From contig DEKW01000020.1 in NCBI GenBank assembly GCA_002354055.1, forward strand, positions 62,001 to 126,000: DNA of 64,000 bases, in the 5' to 3' direction. Shown piece after piece: positions 21,601 to 27,850 of this stretch. Position numbers and translations under genes: made by a program. Below the pieces are notes generated by a model. It was not told the origin of the DNA, did no database searches, and saw only the letters and a program-made list of their open reading frames with translations. This stretch comes from Bacteroidales bacterium UBA2712 (lineage in GTDB: Bacteria > Bacteroidota > Bacteroidia > Bacteroidales > Paludibacteraceae). Position 1 is the stretch's first letter. The number at the start of each line of letters is the position of its first letter.

Positions 21601-22198
21601 TCTGCGTAGCACCCTGCGGCGTACCGCACTCGTTGCCATCCATCGCCTGACGGATATCCGACTCCTCGTTGGTATATGAGTCGGTGGTCGTACAACTTCC
21701 ATTCTTGCCTTTGAACCTGTTATTCGACACATTGCCCGTCCAGGAATAATAGAGGAGATAGAAATCCTCCTTCGAAGTATTCGAACCGGTACGTTTGATC
21801 CATACCGACATGGAGTCCGGACGGTGGGTCCAGTTGATACCTCCGTACGTACCGGCAGAAGCCTGGCTGACCGCCGTCAGAGAGGAGATATACACCCAAG
21901 GCTGGCCCAAGGAGAAATAACCCGGAGAGGTCTCCGTGATACCTGCAGCTCCGACCTCCTGGTCTTGTACCATCATAGAGTATCCGCCGTTGTGACCTGT
22001 CTCGCGGTGGGCGAAGTTGAACTTAAAGCCAAACTGCGTCACGTTCGAAGCGTTCCATCCTTTCGGCTGGATATTTCCGTCAAAGGAAGCTCCGGACCAG
22101 TCTTCGAAATTCGCGTTGGTCAACTGTTGCGCGTGCACGGTCGTAGCAACCAAGACAGCAGCTACCCAAACCGTTACACCCTGAAAAAATTTACTCAT
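12605..22198 (-). CDS. Giant surface protein built of cadherin-like beta-sandwich repeats with PCMD domains
   Basis: 3197 residues with a signal peptide cleaved near VHAQQ. Residues about 22-265 form a PCMD-type carbohydrate-binding jelly roll (NANFEDWSG, KGWN). About 30 repeats of 75-100 residues follow, each of the form L..I.vdG..I.gF.p....Y.v.lp.GT..P.V......Q.v......I.V.a.dG....Y.i.f, matching the cadherin-like beta-sandwich domain. A second PCMD domain interrupts them at around 1490-1740 (NMDFAQWSN). The C-terminus (FALFDGAGRLLFYEQ, VYFYTILYG, RYGKIIAL) resembles a type IX secretion or sorting domain, though weakly. The repeats are diverged, not recent copies. Likely an adhesin or glycan-binding fibre; glycosylation by the neighbouring GT4 is possible. 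Confidence 0.88.
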   Translation of the reverse strand: MSKFFQGVTVWVAAVLVATTVHAQQLTNANFEDWSGASFDGNIQPKGWNASNVTQFGFKFNFAHRETGHNGGYSMMVQDQEVGAAGITETSPGYFSLGQPWVYISSLTAVSQASAGTYGGINWTHRPDSMSVWIKRTGSNTSKEDFYLLYYSWTGNVSNNRFKGKNGSCTTTDSYTNEESDIRQAMDGNECGTPQGATQISEGMWRERATYNNWINIRVPIYYMNNSAPQKMNIIFSASNYPNFRANNGLYTGNSLYVDDVELIYSSKIQKLYINDKEWKGFDPNNTGVQEYALGETATAIPSIEARRGAGSLTNARGTTKSFVGRVLSGSEITITNGNLTDQPTLITVRSEDGSSTTTYKIQFKKAKSSNTKLAGIAYVLGSDTISVPGFSPTKYAYNITLPFGTTTVPQVVADKQEEAQNITYTQPTSTGGTATIRVTAANGTDRQDYSLSFSVGALADNTLKDIKVNGSSIPGFTPSQNVYKVSLPVGTPSLTIEPVSKPEYGNLQTVVITPNPLPAGEAIHGSAVQLAVTTPGNPIVNTYKLNLKLEQSSYSYLKALQVGEYITSFEPDNFIYYINLPMGTTALPAITYSKGDEYQTVAVSELGEGVVDGTVRVTVTAGNGDVSVYKLVFNTEKSENSTLAGIKIDGVLIPDFSPEKTSYTDTLPVGTTTVPVIEAVPADEFQQIAITMPTSVNGKARITVTAGNGNTTVYQIAFYVNAYTDNTLADLSVEGYSLQNSEGVAVSYDPAVTEYWVRLPQGTSALPAVTYTPQAAEPLQYVVPRPVTSGLNGDYKITVRPQNGASNTYIIHFSVATSSVADLAMIYLDKQPLEGFHKDTLHYIDSLPIGVSKIPTVTYDKMEPAQRVLSVLEGKTQIITVTAQDGKTKKVYSIHFVIQTSANAYLQMIYLNGTPLPGFVSQKTDGYVYQLEGERCPQITVDKEEGQQVTITAPYGEGTAQIKVAVNGVVGNTYEIQFVKVAPQTTRLDSILINGELIAGYRPDSMYYEASYQTRRPEITVVKQHPSQQVNIAWKEEVAWIHVQDTLGNKASYSISFTREFSSDCALSAIYADGVLIDNFNPATLIYNDSLAPGSQYPEITYALKDEQTQSAVFGKIGDGQWKITVFAENGASADYFVTYTIEKYSNATLKGLTVNGKTLTPAFEPNTFAYAVTIDEGDTLPQVVPEAREGQTVVFFNLNDSTQQVIVYAESGANHTYTIAYDRVPSNNALLADILIDGVSLEGFGPTITHYVDSLDKKDEEGHLTKVVPNVFPIGGNAKQTITTYFSRIDGETKIHVEAQDGTTNDYFIAFPVRKSANSFLGDLMLDSEDAEIKFKPATTEYEVELPYEAAACPKLILEKADPEQRIDIISRPIGDTTQVIVTAENGDTRTYSILFKREVLNTRNLLSMIRIKELDQELSLKNKDQRDFNVEMPFGSRSLTIEYEKSYEEQTVFIQPGGVKAPTIITVKANNDTVADEVYRIIPSVPTADPAVLTDIKINGTTITGFEREHFSYIVKVTDKPILRYTLNKGAEINILEQTSKHWKAEVTYGERTNTYDVWYYYQNDVVPNMDFAQWSNASTTTSAKKPTGWHVLADFAPSYTFAFTFTPGEEVKQDGSNSVAYLHTQYNSAPLAGYVPGYMTLGNIEYHYQRWGSSAFSISGGMTFRNTPDEMSYRIKVDQVNNHARVLYTLNGSGGEETLLREEAKTSGYVTRTMNLTPANAVAEEPTQLNITFNSFDSESGKNGTVGGEAKMYVDWLTLSFNHTLTSMKVNGLATSKSGNAFEVTLDNSEYIEKPILSFTGEVRDQAQDVVWKDTTFDADFETRTADIRNWAENGADYSDYTLTVKRPLDTRNQLASLYKDSLPITGFDPAVTSYTIHVPAARRHLHDLIPVPASSLQTVTSVYNEADSTMTITVTPEKGEPTVYTVKFITDRSNDTTLADIVADGVTFNPETRKYTLPVAQLPLITFVKKSDLQTVSLINGVITVTAEDGAVGTYTIQALPPVVPSTGVLSSFYHGDNIQYDGIGGTDLEKEADKPDTYVAFTREVASDSVVFLQDPAKMQWAATGSEGSTTYTWTYPTSLSSDTTLAKIKLDGLDYEEFNIAEDEYEILSDTTLFVEPIGQEGQTLVTTFAEENGVVTYTTVVTAANGVAKRTYKIKVARPKSSSPYLAGLMLDTTMVADFDSLQFNYTVTLPVEAVKRENPKMPSITYIAGHEGQTIEVDPGQLNGNPTVFTVHSEEDASIFQIYTLTVNAEKSHCSDLTSISVNGEALDYFEPGRHFYSVSLKSDQYEVDYTSDDRFQEVTRRLDTIHKTIQGTDTMINQIRYTLHVEAENGGADTSNYEVMIYFENQSNDAQLANITLDGGSFENFERALNADLTFDPGNNNYVINIPYDRETLPEVSAQLKMDGQQVEIYHRQDSVILDVTAIDGKTHNLYNLHFQRPLSKNAELSMIYINGDSLLNFDPSTYFYHVNLAVGVHTLPEVDGQKAEVGQTILSTIVDTEKRQATIKVLAQDQTYTATYVVAFQFTQSDVDTLAMIYQDGDALKNYRADSIYYAVSLPVGTTAFPDLSWEPGDEWQTITMSQLDSTANSLIRQINVTSESMHTRTYTVSYTIEKSDVDTLQMIFVQQRRIENFEGKNNEYTFELTASEATELNGKMPVVEYITGDDYQTVFVSQQTEETLTGKTLGYKSLVTVTAASGATRTYTIHYPVQKSDEATLNMINVGGKPLSNFVSEQYSYKQEIDVNAAVPVVTVIKKEEIQVVEISINEDTVSVLVTAEDGITTASYSLIFERVMSSITTLQRIILINQAGDTLPSYQFPFIPEERKYTVNVPYEAGKTLTEQLPNIETVLYDPLQVTEVNNHELDDANVRVSVTVIAPNGEDEGQYEITFHFIKPSDANLTSILVKGTEIEGFSASNTEYNYAHPYGSTEADYFTAEDVQAILSDPLATATVTGNENGKIFITVVAQDGTENTYTITQSIAKDNDCFLSAILLEDEGRTDTISGFDPEVTFYTYYLRAGATTTPNVEAIARSLNAVVDIRPASAGDTCLIICTADDQTEKRYYIHFAISTIDESAVATASDVIVKRVPGAAQLFVGTLRRDVHFALFDGAGRLLFYEQVPTADPNDVELGIGEDGHERLNNIVGTEHGLIVNIELGKVYFYTILYGEKNFIQMLKGDTAKRLRYGKIIAL

Positions 22199-22262
22199 AT
22201 TAATATTTTTATTAAAATTTCCCGATTTTTAAGGCACAAAAAAGCCCATTTTTTATCGGGTG

Positions 22263-22293
22263 CAAAATTACTGCTATTTTGTCAAGTACGCAA
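22263..22293 (-). promoter_or_regulatory. Promoter of the giant surface protein gene
   Basis: On the minus strand, TTGCGTAC at about 22291 and TAATTTTG at 22263-22270 lie 20 nt apart. The leader is about 60 nt to the ATG at 22198. The same transcript can continue into the glycosyltransferase, membrane protein and LtaS-like genes. Confidence 0.7.
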
Positions 22294-22397
22294 TACCGAT
22301 TATTGGGAAAAGATATACGATTATTAAGCCTCACTCTAAAAGAGTGTTGCTTTTTCGGGGAATATATTGCAATTTCTAAGAAAAGACGAAAAATCCG

Positions 22398-22910
22398 CTA
22401 TTGTCCAAGCCGATGAAGATGGCAAAGCATGAGGGATCCGTCTTCCCGGCGGAGGTGCATGCCGTTTCCTTCGCAGAAGGTCCAGGCTTTGCAGTCTTTG
22501 CAAGGCTCGGATTGCTTCATCCACGAGCGGTCACGGTAAGGTTTGAAGCCGTTTTCCCAGATGTCCCAGAAAGAGTCCTTGTAGATATTTCCCTGGTAGT
22601 ATTTGCCGCGGATGGAGGTGCAGGCAGAGATCGAACCGTCGATGAGGATGGAAGCGACGGAAATACCTGCGGCACACTGGTATAAGTGGTCACGGACGCG
22701 GCCTTCGTAAGTGCCCAGATAGCCTTCGCAGGAATAGGAAACATGACGCCCCGCTTCGCGCTCGGAGACAATAAAATGCATGAGGAAACGGAACTGTTCG
22801 TCGGTTAATAGGAGTTCGGGGTTAGAGGCTGCTCGTCCCATGGGGTCAATACCGAAGATACGCCAATCGCGTACGCCGAGCGACCAGAGGTAGAAAGTTG
22901 AATTATGCAA
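22398..22910 (-). pseudogene. Radical SAM/SPASM protein, N-terminally truncated
   Basis: 170 residues matching only the C-terminal half of a radical SAM/SPASM enzyme. The SPASM cysteines are present (YQCAAG, SACTSIRG, CKDCKAWTFC, LCHL), but the catalytic TIM-barrel with its CxxxCxxC cluster is absent. There is no ATG: the frame opens at a TTG (22910) directly after poly-T tracts of 8 and 7 nt. A -7-like box (TAATTTTG, 22930-22937) lies just upstream without a good -33 partner. Most likely a deletion remnant. It could still make a soluble iron-sulfur domain, but not a radical SAM catalyst. Confidence 0.75.
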
Positions 22911-22957
22911 AAAAAACGTAAAAAAATCACAAAATTACGTGTTTTTGCGTCAAAATG

Positions 22958-23392
22958 CTATTTTCCAGATAACTCCTTACGGATGATTGCGCGGATGAAA
23001 TTATCGATGCGGGCGTAGATGGTAAAATGACCGTCTTTGTCCTTGGGTGCGATGGGATCCGGTTTGCCCTTGAGCTGCTTGTAGAAGCGGGTTTTGTAGG
23101 AGTCGAGAAGGGCTTGTTTCTCCGGCGGAAGGGGTGTTTTGTTCTTGAGGGCGTCAATGAACTCCTGCGCGAGGTGGGAAGCATTTCCGAAAGCGTTCAT
23201 GTTTGCCCGCTCGCCGGCAAGGATGGGGTTCGCATTATAGTTGCGGGGCTTAGGGGTATAGGCCTCCAGACGGCCGACTTTAGTGACATTACCGTCGTAG
23301 TCATGGAAATGTTTGCGGCGCTCTGTCATGCCGCCTTTTTCGTGGGCACCGAGAATTTCTTCGATGTGTGAGGTGTGTTTGATTTTTGCCAT
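22958..23392 (-). CDS. Small basic protein of unknown function
   Basis: 144 residues, no signal peptide, rich in Lys, Arg and His. The N-terminal half looks flexible (HEKGGMTERRKHFHDYDG, PKPRNYNANPILAGERA); the C-terminal half contains helices (LAQEFIDALKNK, FYKQLKGK, IDNFIRAIIRKEL). I do not recognise it. It has its own strong promoter (23534-23564) and a leader with five 11-nt repeats, so it is expressed and not debris. A nucleic-acid-binding role would suit the composition, but this is a guess. Confidence 0.6.
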   Translation of the reverse strand: MAKIKHTSHIEEILGAHEKGGMTERRKHFHDYDGNVTKVGRLEAYTPKPRNYNANPILAGERANMNAFGNASHLAQEFIDALKNKTPLPPEKQALLDSYKTRFYKQLKGKPDPIAPKDKDGHFTIYARIDNFIRAIIRKELSGK

Positions 23393-23470
23393 ATAGAGAG
23401 TTGGTATTTTGTGGTTATTTGCTGCCGGGGTAGTGCATGGGGCTTGAATTTGTAGGTCTCGACCACTGTT

Positions 23471-23527
23471 ATCTCATACTTACCGCGTACTTATGACGCA
23501 CTTATCTCGCACTAATCACGCACTAAT
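23471..23527 (-). repeat. Five 11-nt tandem repeats in a 5' leader
   Basis: Read on the minus strand, directly after the predicted transcription start: attagtgcgtg, attagtgcgag, ataagtgcgtc, ataagtacgcg, gtaagtatgag. The units drift progressively from the first to the last. They lie in the untranslated leader of the gene that starts at 23392. Confidence 0.8.
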
Positions 23528-23533
23528 TTTGTG

Positions 23534-23564
23534 CAAAGATACAGCTTTTTTTTGAGATTTGCAA
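23534..23564 (-). promoter_or_regulatory. Promoter of the 22958-23392 gene
   Basis: On the minus strand, TTGCAAAT at about 23562 and TATCTTTG at 23534-23541 are 20 nt apart, followed by CAC at the likely start site. The leader of about 140 nt carries the 11-nt repeats. Confidence 0.7.
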
Positions 23565-23639
23565 GAAAAAACGGCGGATTTTTTAGGCTTTTAATACTAT
23601 ATTATATACTACGTATATAATATACTTTTTGTAGGGATT

Positions 23640-23910
23640 TTTGAGGAAAGAAAAGCACCACCCGCCATAAGGAGGGAGGGCCTTGCGGACCCCTTGAAGC
23701 CATGCGGAACGAGAACTCGGCGGAATAGCGCCGAGAGTTAGACCAGAGGGCGTACGTAGAGGCGAGTAATGGTGTACGAGGCTCGCACAATGATGCGCGA
23801 GAAATGCACGGAGAAAAGCCGGATAATATCCGGCGAAAAAGACAAAGTAAAAAAACGGGACAGCACCGCAGGTAAACAACCTACCGGCATCTGATGCCGG
23901 AAAAAAGAAG
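23640..23910. repeat. Hairpin array A (noncoding island)
   Basis: Noncoding stretch with several short perfect hairpins of unrelated stem sequence: CTCGGCG/CGCCGAG at 23715-23736, GCCGGATAATATCCGGC at 23818-23834 and CCGGCATCTGATGCCGG at 23884-23900. The last two are followed on the + strand by purine tails (GAAAAAGACAAAG, AAAAAAGAAGAAAG). No credible gene is present. Together with the leader at 23393-23541 it fills the 523-nt gap between two minus-strand genes. Confidence 0.7.
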
Positions 23911-23915
23911 AAAGC

Positions 23916-24260
23916 CTATAATTCATTGTATGTTATACCATACATCTTCACACCCCTCATAATATAATCCAATAAGTTATTGTAGTGCTTGCTTTTGGAT
24001 TTACAGAAATAGTGATTTTTCGCTCCAAGAGCAATAATATCTCTTATGTATTGCTTTGCTTGCATTTCAACATCATTCAATGGTGCATAATGATGAACAA
24101 AGAGCCTTTCGTTGATTCGTTCTACAGTGTCTTTTTCGCCTGTGGTTGGCAAAGAAAAAAAGTTAATTTCTGCATCATTTGATGCTTCAATAATATCCTG
24201 AACATGTGTTAGTTCTGGTGTATATTCACCAATAATAACAATAAAAGATCTTTGTGTCAT
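23916..24260 (-). CDS. Unknown protein paired with a GT32 glycosyltransferase
   Basis: 114 residues, no signal peptide or membrane helix. It opens with a hydrophobic strand (RSFIVIIGEYTPEL) and has a mixed alpha/beta look, with a Lys/His/Tyr-rich C-terminal region (KSKSKHYNNLLDYI). No family recognised. Its ATG shares one base with the stop codon of the upstream GT32 gene (TAATG), so the two are translationally coupled and probably act in the same surface-glycan process. AT content and codon choice look richer in A/T than in the neighbouring housekeeping genes, which would suit horizontal transfer. Confidence 0.6.
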   Translation of the reverse strand: MTQRSFIVIIGEYTPELTHVQDIIEASNDAEINFFSLPTTGEKDTVERINERLFVHHYAPLNDVEMQAKQYIRDIIALGAKNHYFCKSKSKHYNNLLDYIMRGVKMYGITYNEL

Positions 24261-24988
24261 TAGTTTATTCCTTTCAGTTTGCGTTTTATTTGTATTAGGA
24301 AATTTACCACCTCATAGTAAATTGTATTTTTATACCAACCTGTACTCTTTTTATCATGCCAACTTGACTCCAGGTGGTGTATAGAATAGGTATTGGGGGT
24401 GCGACGCATGACACGCGTGGAAGTAATTGGCGAAAAATAATCATGGGTATAGATACGCAATCCCAATTCCTTTATATATTGTTCTTTACGACATTGTATA
24501 AATCCCTTTTCACACAGGGCTATCCCCATTCTTTGCACATTCGTTGTTAAATCGTACGAGCCATCCGGAAATACAAAAACAGCATCGTCGTACGTTTTAA
24601 GCATTTCTTTAGCCCAAACTGAATGTGGTTCGCTTCCCATGACACAAGTACCCGGTAAGTGGGCCAACGACTCTTCCAAACCCATAAAAGCAGTATTGAG
24701 CAGTAATGGCTCGAATGACTTAAGCACTTCGACATCTGTATCGAGATAGATACCTCCAAATTGTTCCAATGCAACCAAACGAACATAATCACTCACGAAG
24801 GCGTATTTTTGGGCTTCATAAGCTTGTTGCACATACAAAGGAGCTAATTTTATCGGGTAATTCTGCTCATTCCATTCGCGGAGTTCCCAATTAGGCATGA
24901 ATTTTCTCCATGTTTGCATGTACTTTTGCAAATGTTTCGGAATGTTTTTTCCTCCAAACCAACAATAATGAATAATTTTAGGTATCAT
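24260..24988 (-). CDS. GT32-type glycosyltransferase (capsular polysaccharide type)
   Basis: 242 residues. MIPKIIHYCWFGG at the N-terminus, then YAFVSDYVRL and the DXD motif at residues 83-85 (IYLDTDVEV), which binds the metal and nucleotide sugar. These are the hallmarks of GT32/OCH1-like enzymes encoded in capsule and exopolysaccharide loci. It is transcribed from a promoter about 320 nt upstream through a structured leader. No other polysaccharide genes are adjacent, so this is an isolated two-gene glycan unit flanked by hairpin arrays on both sides, as expected for an exchanged cassette. Confidence 0.85.
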   Translation of the reverse strand: MIPKIIHYCWFGGKNIPKHLQKYMQTWRKFMPNWELREWNEQNYPIKLAPLYVQQAYEAQKYAFVSDYVRLVALEQFGGIYLDTDVEVLKSFEPLLLNTAFMGLEESLAHLPGTCVMGSEPHSVWAKEMLKTYDDAVFVFPDGSYDLTTNVQRMGIALCEKGFIQCRKEQYIKELGLRIYTHDYFSPITSTRVMRRTPNTYSIHHLESSWHDKKSTGWYKNTIYYEVVNFLIQIKRKLKGIN

Positions 24989-25305
24989 GGTTACACGTAC
25001 ACAAAAAACGCGAATAACTGTTGTTATCCGCTAGTCGAGGCTGTAGGAAATGCCTTAGTTATCAGATATACAAACAGAAACTCGCGCCGTGTATATATCC
25101 GCCAACACACTACAGGATACACCTATAGTGTGGGCGAGTCTTACACTCGTGAGCATCTACTTACTTGTTTTTCTGAATAACTAATTGTGAAACTTCCTAC
25201 ATTTCCGACTAGTCAGAGAACAAGCGTGTAAACGCTTTATTTCAATATGTTATATCCTCCTGTTTAACGTCAGGGAGTGACGCGAGGTTGTTGAAACCTC
25301 TGCGG
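24989..25305 (-). other. Long structured 5' leader of the GT32 gene, no coding sequence seen
   Basis: About 317 nt between the promoter and the GT32 start. Read on the minus strand it holds inverted repeats GAGGTT-tcaac-AACCTC (25282-25298), CGTCA-ctccc-TGACG (25268-25282), AAGCGT/ACGCTT (about 25228-25244), CACACTA...TAGTGTG (about 25108-25135) and GGATAAC...GTTATTC (about 25008-25028). Short open frames in it have no family match and look accidental. It may be a regulatory leader or contain a small RNA; I match it to no known riboswitch. Confidence 0.45.
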
Positions 25306-25308
25306 GTG

Positions 25309-25340
25309 CAAAGGTACAACTATTTTTTGATATACGCAAA
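25309..25340 (-). promoter_or_regulatory. Promoter of the GT32 leader transcript
   Basis: On the minus strand, TTTGCGTATATC at 25329-25340 and TACCTTTG at 25309-25316, 20 nt between TTTG and TAcc, followed by CACC. It carries the extended -33 element shared by most promoters in the window. Confidence 0.75.
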
Positions 25341-25394
25341 TTTTTGAGGATTTTTTTGCGAAATAGGCTAATTTAGGCCGAAATAGGCATATTT

Positions 25395-25610
25395 AGGTGC
25401 ACCACCGGAGGTAAAGACAAAAATGCGGAGCTATGCTCCGCGTCGAAGACGCAATCTAAGGGGATTGCGCATTAATGCGCAAGGCATAGACGCTATATAT
25501 ACCGACTGACAGTCGGGACAATACGAATAATCCAAAGGCGGGATAGTATCCCGCACAATGGACACAGACATGCCGGATGACATCCGGCGGAAAAGACAAG
25601 AAAGATGAGT
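25395..25610. repeat. Hairpin array B (noncoding island)
   Basis: Six or more compact hairpins in about 200 nt: GCGGAGCTATGCTCCGC (25425-25441), GCGTC-gaa-GACGC (25440-25452), GCAATC...GATTGC (25451-25468), GCGCATTAATGCGC (25467-25480), CCGACTGACAGTCGG (25502-25516), GCGGGATAGTATCCCGC (25538-25554) and GCCGGATGACATCCGGC (25572-25588). The last is followed by the purine tail GGAAAAGACAAGAAAG. Stems differ between units while size and tail are conserved. It separates the divergent GT32 unit and the Bat operon. Confidence 0.75.
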
Positions 25611-25646
25611 TTGGCACGGAATTTGTAGTAGGTAAATTATCTAAGA

Positions 25647-25697
25647 TAATTAATAAAAACACTATAAAGGATAATTAATAAAAAACACTATAAAGAT
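25647..25697 (+). repeat. Two direct repeats of about 27 nt ahead of moxR
   Basis: The block gataattaataaaaacac-tataaag occurs twice in tandem, ending a few bases before the moxR ATG. The AT-rich copies form the untranslated leader or core promoter region of the Bat operon. No clear TAnnTTTG box is visible here. Confidence 0.65.
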
Positions 25698-25698
25698 T

Positions 25699-26688
<990 letters not shown>

Positions 26689-26728
26689 TCGTTCGGAATG
26701 CTACTCTTCGGGGTACCAGCAGACGCTT

Positions 26729-26817
26729 GCATGCATATTCTCCGGAGTAACTCGCCCCATGCTCGACGACTCTCGCGGACCCCAACCGCTCGAGACGCCT
26801 CCTGGAGAATATCATGC
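26729..26817 (+). repeat. Large inverted repeat between moxR and the DUF58 gene
   Basis: Arms GCATGCATATTCTCCGGAG (26729-26747) and CTCCTGGAGAATATCATGC (26799-26817) are complementary over about 19 bp with two single-base bulges. The 51-nt loop has a smaller CTCG/CGAG helix. The RNA form would be one long hairpin in the operon transcript. It is not followed by a T run, so it is not an ordinary terminator. Confidence 0.7.
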
Positions 26818-26887
26818 TACGCTATAAATAGAGAAAAAACTCAGAGTACATTCCTCACTAAAAATAAGAAAATAAGAAACAATAATA

Positions 26888-27790
26888 ATGACTTCAGAAG
26901 AGTTATTACAACGAGTTCGGAAGATAGAGATCAAGACCCACGGGCTGAGTCGGAATATCTTCGCAGGCGAGTACCACAGCCAGTTCAAGGGTCGTGGTAT
27001 GGCGTTTAGCGAGGTGCGCGAGTACCAGCCGGGCGATGATGTGAGGTCGATCGACTGGAATGTGACAGCGCGAATGAACCGACCGTACATCAAGGTCTAT
27101 GAAGAGGAGCGCGAGTTGACGGTAATGTTGCTCGTCGATGTCAGCGGCAGTCGGAACTTTGGAACCCAAAGCCAGATGAAACGCGACACGATGGCCGAAG
27201 TAGCCGCGACACTCGCATTCTCCACCATAGAGAACAACGATAAAGTGGGTGTGATCTTCTTCTCCGACCAGGTGGAGAAATTTATTCCGCCAAAGAAGGG
27301 TAAGAGCCACGTGCTGCATATCATCCGCGAGTTGTTGAGCTTCGAACCCGAACACCACGGGACAGATATCAACGCGGCGCTGGAGTTTCTGACGAACGCG
27401 CAGAAGAGACGGTGCACGGCGTTCCTGATTTCGGATCTGATGGACCCGAAATTAGTCGAAAGTCGAAAGTCGAAAGACCGCTCCACTCAAAGCCAAGTAG
27501 AACCTATCGTCATCGCAAGTCGTAAACACGACCTCTCGGCGATACAGATCTACGACCGACGGGACGCGGAGATGCCAAACGTGGGACTGCTGAAAGTGAA
27601 AGACCCGGAGACGGGTGCCCGCGTATGGGCAGATACATCGCTTGCAAGCGTGCGCAACGCCTATGCCGAGGCATGGCGCAAGCAGCAGGAAGCGCTCGAG
27701 ACCCTTTATACGAAAACCGGCATGAACCACGTATCCATGCGGACGGACGAGGACTACGTGAAGGCTTTAATGCGCTTGTTTGCGCATTAG
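26888..27790 (+). CDS. DUF58 (VWA-like) protein of the Bat operon
   Basis: 300 residues. The DUF58 core FSEVREYQPGDDVRSIDWN lies at about residues 40-58, followed by a VWA-like fold with LLVDVSGSRNFG near residue 80. It is the usual partner of MoxR in this operon. Codons from 27454 carry a 7-nt tandem array (agtcgaa x3) that adds residues KLVESRKSKDRSTQS between DLMDPK and IASRKHD, where homologues I know are directly joined. A pair of hairpin repeats follows its stop. Confidence 0.92.
   Translation: MTSEELLQRVRKIEIKTHGLSRNIFAGEYHSQFKGRGMAFSEVREYQPGDDVRSIDWNVTARMNRPYIKVYEEERELTVMLLVDVSGSRNFGTQSQMKRDTMAEVAATLAFSTIENNDKVGVIFFSDQVEKFIPPKKGKSHVLHIIRELLSFEPEHHGTDINAALEFLTNAQKRRCTAFLISDLMDPKLVESRKSKDRSTQSQVEPIVIASRKHDLSAIQIYDRRDAEMPNVGLLKVKDPETGARVWADTSLASVRNAYAEAWRKQQEALETLYTKTGMNHVSMRTDEDYVKALMRLFAH
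27454..27475 (+). repeat. In-frame AGTCGAA array in the DUF58 gene
   Basis: Three perfect agtcgaa units (27454-27474) followed by agaccgctcc. They encode a hydrophilic insertion in a surface loop. Confidence 0.75.
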
Positions 27791-27846
27791 ACCGCTACGC
27801 TAAAAGAATAAAGACCGCAGGTAAACCTGCTAAAAGAATAAAGACC
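27789..27846 (+). repeat. Hairpin repeat pair between DUF58 and the DUF4381-like gene
   Basis: Units AGACC-GC-tac-GC-TAAAAGAATAA and AGACC-GCAGG-taaa-CCTGC-TAAAAGAATAA, then AGACC. Same layout as 4511-4565, with changed stems and a conserved tail. Together they form the whole intergenic spacer. Confidence 0.75.
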
Positions 27847-27850
27847 AAAA

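Noticed and set aside
24914..25180. 88-codon + strand frame across the GT32 start and leader
   Set aside because: Its first part is antisense to the GT32 N-terminus and the rest lies in the structured leader. No recognisable domain.
23584..25662. Short open frames in hairpin arrays A and B
   Set aside because: They are interrupted in neighbouring units, consist of hairpin-encoded residues and have no start context or similarity.
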